In this document: positions 16,879 through 22,553 of the stretch, piece by piece
Layout of the letters: every line of letters begins with the position of its first letter
Position numbering within the stretch: position 1 is the first letter of the stretch
Assembly (NCBI GenBank): GCA_009777635.1
Contig: WRLK01000034.1
Coordinates: 1-33,193 of the forward strand
Reading direction: 5' to 3'
Source: Oscillospiraceae bacterium
GTDB taxonomy: Bacteria; Bacillota; Clostridia; Oscillospirales; Ruminococcaceae
DNA: 33,193 nucleotides
Position numbers and translations under genes: made by a program
Notes under the pieces: model-generated
Databases searched by the model: none
What the model was told of the DNA's origin: nothing
The model's input: only the letters and a program-made list of their open reading frames with translations

Positions 16879-17618
16879 CCTCGCCTGTGCCGGTGGCTGT
16901 GCGGGTGGTTGCGCTGGAGGGTTAGTGTTGCCATCGCCAGTTCTGGTGTCTGTTTCGGCGCCGGCGTCGGTTCATTACCCTGGCTGTTGCCGTTGCCTTG
17001 ACCGTTACCATTATCATTACCCTGGCCGTTTTCGTTTATCTGATTGTTGTCGTTGTTTCCGTTATTATTGCTGTTGCCATTGTTATTGCCATTGTTGTTT
17101 GTATTGCTGTTGTTTGTACTGCTTATGATTCTGATTGCAACGCTTACCTCATCCGCGCGAAGGCCGACGCTGTTTTCTACGTTGAGGTACATTACATAGT
17201 TCCTGTTGACTACGGAATTTTTTATCCGGTCAAAATCTGTATTGCGTTCGGCATGGAATGTGATTTCCAATTCATTAAGCGGAATTTCGCCGTCACGCTT
17301 ATCCGTCACCCTTACCTCTGCCCGCTCAAGAAGCGCCTCGATTGTGGCGGGACGGTCCGTGCCGGTGTAGATTACCTCCGGCATGGCGTTGATTGCGAGT
17401 TTTGTGAAGACCGCAAGTTCATCGCCTGTGCTGTTAGCATTCACGCAGAATGGCGGAAGAGAAAGCGAGAAAAAAGGGACTGAAACAAGGCAAAAAGGAG
17501 AAGACAAGGAAGTAGGGGACATAAAAGAGCGCGCAAAAGCCGGAATGTAAAAGTCCGGAAATTGCGCGCAAAATGACACCCCTTTTTTCGCGCGCTCTTT
17601 AGGTCTGCTTTTTTGCAT
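16875..17618 (-). CDS. N-terminal part of a frameshifted, Asn-rich surface protein
   Basis: The frame contains a signal-like hydrophobic stretch (FCLVSVPFFSLSLPPFCVNA), a folded domain of about 120 residues (ELAVFTKLAINAMPEVIYTG ... EVSVAIRIISS) and a long Asn/Gly linker. It then leaves frame near 16930-16975, ending in NHPHSHRHRRG. In the other frame the linker goes on as Pro/Gln/Ala repeats into the gene at 16878. The intact product would be about 400 residues: secreted domain, N/G-rich and P-rich spacer, second domain, TM anchor. The start is unclear; ATGs at 17618 and 17522 both lack a good ribosome binding site. It belongs to the island cargo and I recognise no family. Confidence 0.55.
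   Translation of the reverse strand: MQKSRPKERAKKGVSFCAQFPDFYIPAFARSFMSPTSLSSPFCLVSVPFFSLSLPPFCVNANSTGDELAVFTKLAINAMPEVIYTGTDRPATIEALLERAEVRVTDKRDGEIPLNELEITFHAERNTDFDRIKNSVVNRNYVMYLNVENSVGLRADEVSVAIRIISSTNNSNTNNNGNNNGNSNNNGNNDNNQINENGQGNDNGNGQGNGNSQGNEPTPAPKQTPELAMATLTLQRNHPHSHRHRRG
17524..17600. repeat. 11-bp inverted repeat at the surface-protein 5' end
   Basis: AAAGAGCGCGC (17524-17534) and GCGCGCTCTTT (17590-17600) are perfect complements 55 nt apart, overlapping the presumed start region of the surface protein. The inside holds a further GCGCGC. It could hide or regulate the start. Confidence 0.5.
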
Positions 17619-17803
17619 TCTATTTTACGTTATCTTATTTATCTTGCTATTCTTGCTATCCCTTTCCGTCGTTTTTTGAGAAAATTAACAGTAACCTTAA
17701 CCTGATTAGGCGCGGTACTCCCATTTTAATGGATATTTACAGGCGTATTACGCAATTTTCCGCTTTGTTAAGAGACTATTTCACTCTTGACAAAACCGCA
17801 AGA

Positions 17804-17831
17804 TTACAAGCCGCAAAAGATATGATATACT
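17804..17831 (+). promoter_or_regulatory. Possible promoter for the multi-hairpin RNA
   Basis: TTACAA (17804-17809) and TATACT (17826-17831) are 16 nt apart. A TTGACA at 17787-17792 is too far from this -10. The call is tentative. Confidence 0.35.
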
Positions 17832-17837
17832 AAAACA

Positions 17838-18110
17838 TGTTCTCTTAGGTATGATTGTGTTCAGGTGTGATTGTGAATTCCCGGGGGCAGGTGCGCTTAT
17901 GTGAACAAATATGAACGACAGTTCATGTGCAGTTCAGCACACTCGCGAAGCGAGGGGAATAGAATCCCGACAACAAAAGAAAAACACGGCTTCCATGCCG
18001 TATATACTAACAAGAATTTTTACCATGACCTGCCCGCGTACAGGTATAAATAATTAAATAGCCATAACGATGACTATGATTACCCGAATGGGCCATCATG
18101 GTCTTTTTTT
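17838..18110 (+). ncRNA. Candidate structured non-coding RNA with at least six hairpins
   Basis: This gene-free stretch folds locally again and again. The stems, with loop in lower case, are ATGAAC-gaca-GTTCAT (17911-17926), GTGC-agttca-GCAC (17927-17940), CTCGC-gaa-GCGAG (17942-17954), GGGA-ataga...-TCCC (17955-17968), ACGGC-ttccat-GCCGT (17986-18001) and ACCTG-cccgcgta-CAGGT (18028-18045), and it ends in a terminator hairpin with seven T. A longer-range GTTCA/TGAAC pair (17859/17902) could close the 5' part. No ORF with a ribosome binding site spans it. It sits upstream of the recombination genes. Which RNA family it belongs to, if any, I cannot tell; raiA, HEARO and other large Clostridia RNAs are candidates to test. 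Confidence 0.6.
18072..18110 (+). terminator. Rho-independent terminator of the structured RNA
   Basis: GACTATGAT (18072-18080) pairs with ATCATGGTC (18095-18103), one G-U pair included, with an inner CCC/GGG stem, and is followed directly by seven T (18104-18110). Confidence 0.8.
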
Positions 18111-18203
18111 GCATTTTAGCGATTAATAAGCTCAAAATATCGGGCGGCCGCCAACCGTACCGGTAGGGATTCACTCATAAAATACAATAATTTTATCAAA
18201 AAA

Positions 18204-18231
18204 CACAAACCTGCATGGCGATGGCAGGTTT
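18204..18231 (-). terminator. Hairpin with T-run on the minus strand
   Basis: AAACCTGC (18207-18214) and GCAGGTTT (18224-18231) form an 8-bp stem. Read on the minus strand it is followed by GTGTTTTTTG, so it may end minus-strand transcripts from the region to its right. Confidence 0.4.
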
Positions 18232-18238
18232 TCCCTAA

Positions 18239-18712
18239 TTGCAGGGACATCGCAAGGGGACGCTTGGCAGCGTCCCCGGGTGGAGCAGCCGGAAAGTTCA
18301 CGCCGCCGGCAGCTTCACATCGTATGGCAGGGCGGAATTTACGCGCCGGTGGCGATTGTTGCGCCTGCTTGCAGGATTGTTCGGATACAGATATTGCACT
18401 TCTGTATCTGGCACGGCGTTCTCCGTGGAGCCGATTTTGCTCCGGCCTCTTTTAGGGGCGCAGACGGATGATGATGCTCAACACAGGGTCTTTTCTGAAC
18501 GAGACGGTGGGATTGGCGTTTCAATTAATGGACTTGCTTCCAATCTTGGATTTCCCACAGCAATGCAGTTTATCAGGGATTTGTCCACATCTCGTTCTGG
18601 CAGCTTTCAGGGTAATTTCGCTGGAGAACCGGCGAAAACGCTCAAAGCGTACGTGATAGCTGCGCCCTTTCTCGGATACATAAATAGTCTTAGATTATGG
18701 AGGTCACACAAT
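18239..18712. other. Gene-free stretch upstream of the recombinase
   Basis: Several overlapping frames are open here, but none has a good start or a recognisable protein pattern; the frame of the recombinase is open through it by chance. It contains a perfect 9-bp hairpin GGGGACGCT-tggc-AGCGTCCCC (18256-18277). It may be a leader or a remnant of an older insertion. Confidence 0.4.
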
Positions 18713-19396
18713 ATGTCTACTACAAACATATACGCAAATCTGCTCGTACAGTTCGAGAAGGTTTTCAAGCACAACAGGCAAGGCAGCTACAAGACAAAGC
18801 AAAGGTATGGCGAGGCGTTCAAACGGTTCCTGTATTTTCTGGCAGTAGAATACCGGCTGGAGCGGATTGCAAACATTGCCGTCGCGAAGGCACAGGAACT
18901 CGGTCGAGAAGATTATGCGACAGTTTTCTGTCTGGCTCGGTATGCGGCGCTTCGGTTGCATGAATGTTTCAGAATTGACACACAAACCGCGGCAAATGCC
19001 GTAAAAACGGGAATCATTACAATCAAAGGCAAAGGCGGGCTTGTGCGGGATGTGCCAATCAATCTCAGCATTGAGATTGAACTGAAAAAGATGCTGTCAG
19101 TGACGCCGCGAGGACATAAGCTTTTTGTAAAGCCTGACGACAGAACGCATCTTGCCATGCAGCGGGTTGAGGAGTTTATCCGTTATTACAAGCCACAAAT
19201 CCAAGATTCCTGCTCTACGCGTCCGCTGCATTTTCACGGGCTTAGGCATACTTGCGCGGTCGAATGGTACAAAGGTTATATAGAATCCGGCGACAGTGAG
19301 TTCCAAGCGCGGAAGAAGGTCGCTAAACTGCTCGGGCATTCCCGTGATGATGTGACAAAAGTTTATCTGGCGTCGCTCACTTCAGGAGAACGGTGA
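18713..19396 (+). CDS. Tyrosine recombinase, internally deleted
   Basis: From the ATG at 18713, with GGAGG upstream, the product is 227 residues. It begins with a core-binding helix (MSTTNIYANLLVQFEKVFKH ... RFLYFLAVEYRLERIANIA) and then jumps to the catalytic domain: ARYAALRLHECFRI (Arg), GKGGLVRDVP, FHGLRHTCAVEWY (His-x-x-Arg), LLGHSRDDVTKVYLASL (His, Tyr). Related integrases, as I know the family, have roughly 80-100 more residues between these parts, so a large in-frame deletion has removed most of the DNA-binding domain. All catalytic residues remain. It overlaps the excisionase start by one base. Whether it still acts is doubtful. Confidence 0.75.
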   Translation: MSTTNIYANLLVQFEKVFKHNRQGSYKTKQRYGEAFKRFLYFLAVEYRLERIANIAVAKAQELGREDYATVFCLARYAALRLHECFRIDTQTAANAVKTGIITIKGKGGLVRDVPINLSIEIELKKMLSVTPRGHKLFVKPDDRTHLAMQRVEEFIRYYKPQIQDSCSTRPLHFHGLRHTCAVEWYKGYIESGDSEFQARKKVAKLLGHSRDDVTKVYLASLTSGER

Positions 19397-19587
19397 TGTC
19401 GATGTATAGAATGTTTCACGGCTATCCCGATGTAGTTACCGTTAATCAACTGTGTAAAATGCTGGGGATTGGGCGCAATACTGCATATTCATTGCTGAAA
19501 TCGGGACGTCTTAAATCCGTCCGCATTGGTATCAAGTACAGAATTCCCACTAGGTGGATAGAAGATTATTTGAAAGAAAATAGCTAA
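19396..19587 (+). CDS. xis: Excisionase-type helix-turn-helix protein
   Basis: 63 residues from ATG 19396 with AGGAG 8 nt upstream. The motif DVVTVNQLCKMLGIGRNTAY then SLLKSGRLKSVRIGIKYRIP is that of the MerR-like winged helix of the excisionase / helix-turn-helix domain 17 family, which bends attachment-site DNA and steers integrase to excision. The start overlaps the stop of the deleted recombinase (TGATG). The gene precedes the full-length integrase by 81 nt, the common xis-int order. Confidence 0.88.
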   Translation: MSMYRMFHGYPDVVTVNQLCKMLGIGRNTAYSLLKSGRLKSVRIGIKYRIPTRWIEDYLKENS

Positions 19588-19668
19588 AAAACGAATTGAA
19601 TCAAGCGGCTGCCTGTGGTAAAATTATCTTATCAGATAATCTGTAGGCAGCCGGAAAGGAGTATTAAA

Positions 19669-20862
19669 ATGACAGGCAGCTTACATATCAAAAACGATAC
19701 CTATTACATGGTGTTGAATGTCTACGCAAACGGCAGGCGCAAACAAAAATGGGTGAGTACTGGCTTTTCTGTGAAAGGGTACAACAAGCGGCAGGCTGAT
19801 AAAATATTGCTGGAAACATTGGCAGCCGGTGAAGTCCCCGAAAAGCAGCCCTTACCCGAATTGCCGCCGGAGCAGATATTATTCGCCGATTACATGTCAG
19901 ATTGGATTGCCAAGATGCAGCATTATGTGAAGCAAATTACCTGGCAGCATTACCACACCGTCACAACCAAACGTATTATCCCGTATTTCACGCCCTTGAA
20001 GCTGACCATGCAGGCAATTAAGCCAATCCACATCCAGCGGTTTTATGAGCATTGCTTAACAGCACCGCGGCTTGACGGAAAAAAAGGTAATATCACGACC
20101 TCCACGATAAAGCATATCCATTCCAATTTTCATAAGGCATTGGAGGATGCGGTGCGGTTGGAACTAATTCCATACAATCCGGCTTCGCGGGTGAAACTGC
20201 CGAAGCGCCAGAAATATCAAGCGAAATACTATACGCCGGAACAGGTGCGAAAATTGTTAGCGGCTTCTAAAGGCTCATTTGCGGAACCGGTCATTTTTAT
20301 GGCGGCAAATTACGGCTTGCGCAGAAGTGAAGCTACGGGCATCAAATGGAGCGCAATCAACTTTGAGGATAGCACCATAACAATCCGGCGTACGGTGGTG
20401 GCAATCAAAGGCGGCGTTGTCAGGCAGGATATCACCAAAACCGCTAGCAGTTATCGTGTTCTACCGTTAATGCCGCAGGTTCGGGAATTCCTCATCGGAT
20501 TAAAGGAACAGCAGGAATTTCTCGAAAGTGCAATCGGTGAGAACTTCAACCCTGACGGATACCTCTGTGTCATGGATGACGGTACGCCGCCGCATCCAAG
20601 CTCAATTTGCAAGCTGTTCACCAAAGCGATGGACAATGCCAGGCTTCCACGCATCCGGTTCCACGATTTGCGCCACACATGCGCAACTTTATTGCAGGAC
20701 GACGGCGTGGATTTAAAGGATATACAAAATTATCTCGGACACAGCAATTTGTCCACAACGGCAGACATATATGCCCATAGGGATTTTAGTCATCAAAAAC
20801 GCACGGCTTTTGTTGCGGCAAATATTATGAGCGAGGCTTTTGACAAGGCTGATGTTTCATGA
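19669..20862 (+). CDS. int: Tyrosine integrase, Tn916 type
   Basis: 397 residues from ATG 19669, which has GGAAAGGAG upstream; the frame extends further upstream but without support. The N-terminal arm-binding domain (GSLHIKNDTYYMVLNVYANG...) is followed by a SAM-like core-binding domain (FADYMSDWIAKMQHYV...) and the catalytic domain with Arg218 (NYGLRRSEATG), His332-x-x-Arg335 (HDLRHTCATLL), the LGHSN box and Tyr368 (DIYAHR). It looks complete. It is the last gene before attR and so the enzyme that most likely inserted this island into tRNA-Gln. Three 11-bp repeats follow directly, likely its arm-type sites. Confidence 0.93.
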   Translation: MTGSLHIKNDTYYMVLNVYANGRRKQKWVSTGFSVKGYNKRQADKILLETLAAGEVPEKQPLPELPPEQILFADYMSDWIAKMQHYVKQITWQHYHTVTTKRIIPYFTPLKLTMQAIKPIHIQRFYEHCLTAPRLDGKKGNITTSTIKHIHSNFHKALEDAVRLELIPYNPASRVKLPKRQKYQAKYYTPEQVRKLLAASKGSFAEPVIFMAANYGLRRSEATGIKWSAINFEDSTITIRRTVVAIKGGVVRQDITKTASSYRVLPLMPQVREFLIGLKEQQEFLESAIGENFNPDGYLCVMDDGTPPHPSSICKLFTKAMDNARLPRIRFHDLRHTCATLLQDDGVDLKDIQNYLGHSNLSTTADIYAHRDFSHQKRTAFVAANIMSEAFDKADVS

Positions 20863-20869
20863 AATCACA

Positions 20870-20902
20870 AACCGTGGCAAAACCGTGGCAAAACCGTGGC
20901 AA
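20870..20902. repeat. Three 11-bp tandem repeats next to attR
   Basis: AACCGTGGCAA is repeated three times without change and without a gap (20870-20880, 20881-20891, 20892-20902). An 11-bp period keeps the copies on about one DNA face. Their place between the int stop and attR suggests arm-type integrase sites. Confidence 0.8.
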
Positions 20903-20984
20903 ACACCCTAAATCAAGAAAAAACTGCTGTCTGCCGCACAGCAAACAACAGTTAATTCTCCGCATAACAATGCGATAAATTGAA

Positions 20985-21030
20985 TGGCTGGGCTGGATGG
21001 ATTCGAACCATCGGGATGACGGAGTCAAAG
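20985..21030 (-). repeat. attR within tRNA-Gln
   Basis: The 46-bp element-chromosome junction, shared with 12560-12605. It supplies the 3' half of the tRNA, so integration rebuilds a working gene. Confidence 0.9.
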
Positions 21031-21060
21031 TCCGTTGCCTTACCGCTTGGCGACAGCCCA
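20985..21060 (-). tRNA. tRNA-Gln(UUG)
   Basis: 76 nt with encoded CCA. The acceptor stem TGGGCTG pairs with CAGCCCA; D arm CGCCAAGCGGTAAGGCA; anticodon arm ACGGA-CTTTGAC-TCCGT gives anticodon UUG; the T arm has GGTTCGAATCC. It is the target of the integrated element. Confidence 0.96.
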
Positions 21061-21067
21061 TCATGAT

Positions 21068-21090
21068 GGCGGAAGCTTTAAGCTTCCGCC
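21068..21090. other. 11-bp hairpin between the two tRNAs
   Basis: GGCGGAAGCTT (21068-21078) and AAGCTTCCGCC (21080-21090) are perfect complements with one base between. It separates tRNA-His from tRNA-Gln in the co-transcript and may guide processing. Confidence 0.5.
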
Positions 21091-21094
21091 GTTT

Positions 21095-21172
21095 TGGGGT
21101 GGATAATGAGAGTCGAACTCACGACCTCCAGAGCCACAATCTGGCGCTCTAACCAACTGAGCTATATCCACC
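21095..21172 (-). tRNA. tRNA-His(GUG)
   Basis: Acceptor GTGGATA/TATCCAC, D arm TAGCTCAGTTGGTTAGAGC, anticodon arm CCAGA-TTGTGGC-TCTGG (anticodon GUG), T arm GTGAG-TTCGACT-CTCAT and encoded CCA. The extra 5' G (G-1) opposite discriminator C, the mark of tRNA-His, is present. Confidence 0.95.
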
Positions 21173-21203
21173 GCACCACGCGCCTGATTTTACACGCTAT
21201 AAT

Positions 21204-21232
21204 ATTATACACAATCCGAAAGGCTCCGTCAA
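21204..21232 (-). promoter_or_regulatory. Promoter of the tRNA-His/tRNA-Gln transcript
   Basis: On the minus strand TTGACG (21232-21227), 17 nt, then TATAAT (21209-21204), about 32 nt before tRNA-His. A near-consensus stable-RNA promoter. Confidence 0.85.
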
Positions 21233-21236
21233 GCGG

Positions 21237-22553
21237 TTACGCGAACACTTTTTCCTCCGCTTCATGAATTTCGGGAACCTCTTCGTACTTAAGCTGCGAT
21301 ACGCCCATGTTTAGCTTAGCGGTCGCAAGCATGAGCTTGATGCGGTTTTCCTGATTGATGCGGCTTGCGCCGGGATCATAATCGACGGCGACAATGTTTG
21401 CTTCAGGGAAATTATCCTTGATTTTTCTAACCATGCCCCTTGCGATGATGTGATTTGGCAGGCATCCAAACGGCTGCGCCGAAATAATGTTTTGCACGCC
21501 GGAATGAATGAGCTCCAGCATTTCCGCCGTCAAAAGCCAGCCCTCGCCCATTTTTACGCCGTGGTCTACATAACCCTGCGACATAGTAACGACTTTTTCA
21601 AAATCGGCGGGGGCTGTGAACATACCGTGGCCTTTTATTGTTTTTACCATCTGCCGCTGCTTTTTAACAAGGAACCCGGCCGCCAGCTTAAATCCAAGAT
21701 ACCCCATGCCGCCTGTGCCGTAAATCTTTTTATCGAACAGGCGGTTATATACGCAGTACATGACAAAGTCAAGCAGCCCGGAGTTTACAACCTCGGCGCC
21801 CTCGGATACAAGATATTCCTCAAGGTTATTATTGCCAAGCGGGGCGTATTTTAAGTAAATCTCGCCGACGATTCCGACTTTTACCTTTTTTGCGCTCCTG
21901 TCCGCCTCGATATTCGAAAAATCGTTTAGAATCGCCTTGTAGTTTCTACTAAGCCTCACGAATAGCGGAGTTTCCATCTGATTCAGGAGTTTTTCCGTCC
22001 ATTTTTCGACAAGAGCTTTCGCGTCGCCCTTCGTCTTTTCATACGGTATCACCTGATTGCTTATGCACATCAGAAAATCCGCATACAAAAGTGAATACAC
22101 GATTTTTGTGAAAACCCTAAGCGACATTTTAAACCCGCTGTTTTTCTCAAGTCCCGAAAAATTAAGCGACAATACCGGCACATTGGTAAACCCGTTTTTC
22201 ACAAGCGCTTTCCTAAGTAAATATATGTAGTTCGAAGCCCGGCACCCGCCACCCGTCTGCGTGATTAAAAGCGCGGTTTTATCGGCGTCGTACTTTCCGC
22301 TTTTGAGCGCATCGATAAACTGGCCGATGACGAGAAGCGCGGGGTAGCATGTGTCGTTATGTACGCTTTGAAGCCCCTCTTCGGCAATCCCCTTGTGGTC
22401 TGTCTTGAGCACCTCGACGTTGTAGCCGTCCTGCTTAAACACCTTTGCAATCAAATCAAAGTGGATCGGCAGCATCTGAGGAACTAAAATCGTATGTGTT
22501 TTTTTCATTTCTTTTGTAAAAGCAACCCGCTCTATGACGCCGTCCCGCCTCAA
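21237..22553 (-). CDS. Acyl-CoA dehydratase activase-associated protein (C-terminal part of a usually fused protein)
   Basis: About 438 residues. The sequence TILVPQMLPIHFDLIAKVF, then the NDTCYPALLVIGQFIDALKS and TQTGGGCRASNYIYLLRKAL segments, is that of the COG3581/DUF2229-type module found behind 2-hydroxyacyl-CoA dehydratase activators. Cysteines in NDTCYP, GGGCRAS and QPFGCLPNH could hold an Fe-S cluster. In many Clostridia this module is the C-terminal third of a protein of about 1400 residues; here it is separate. The frame starts at TTG 22553, overlapping the stop of the upstream gene (TTGA); ATG 22508 (MKKTHTIL) is an alternative. The actual substrate of the system is unknown. Confidence 0.8.
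   Translation of the reverse strand: MRRDGVIERVAFTKEMKKTHTILVPQMLPIHFDLIAKVFKQDGYNVEVLKTDHKGIAEEGLQSVHNDTCYPALLVIGQFIDALKSGKYDADKTALLITQTGGGCRASNYIYLLRKALVKNGFTNVPVLSLNFSGLEKNSGFKMSLRVFTKIVYSLLYADFLMCISNQVIPYEKTKGDAKALVEKWTEKLLNQMETPLFVRLSRNYKAILNDFSNIEADRSAKKVKVGIVGEIYLKYAPLGNNNLEEYLVSEGAEVVNSGLLDFVMYCVYNRLFDKKIYGTGGMGYLGFKLAAGFLVKKQRQMVKTIKGHGMFTAPADFEKVVTMSQGYVDHGVKMGEGWLLTAEMLELIHSGVQNIISAQPFGCLPNHIIARGMVRKIKDNFPEANIVAVDYDPGASRINQENRIKLMLATAKLNMGVSQLKYEEVPEIHEAEEKVFA

Larger units (their letters stand above)
12560..21030. mobile_element. Integrated element in tRNA-Gln, about 8.4 kb
   Basis: A 46-bp stretch of the tRNA-Gln 3' half (TTC arm to anticodon loop) at 20985-21030 is repeated at 12560-12605 with a single mismatch. 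The intact tRNA is at the right end; the left copy is the displaced 3' end. The right end carries an integrase, an excisionase and phased 11-bp repeats beside attR, the layout of tRNA-targeting integrative elements. There are no conjugation or phage structural genes, so it is a non-autonomous or eroded island. Visible cargo: PIN and integrase fragments, luxE/luxC, a surface protein with a frameshift, a multi-hairpin RNA, and a deleted recombinase. Confidence 0.85.

Noticed and set aside
17838-18110. Origin of transfer for conjugation
   Set aside because: The hairpin row could fit an oriT, but no relaxase or mobilisation gene is on the island and the region ends in a clear terminator; RNA is the simpler reading.
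18239-18712. N-terminal extension of the first recombinase by 158 residues
   Set aside because: No ribosome binding site at its start and no recombinase-like sequence; the ATG at 18713 has GGAGG and begins with a normal integrase helix.
20985-21172. Island limits including tRNA-His
   Set aside because: The repeat ends in the tRNA-Gln anticodon loop; tRNA-His and the shared promoter are on the chromosome side.
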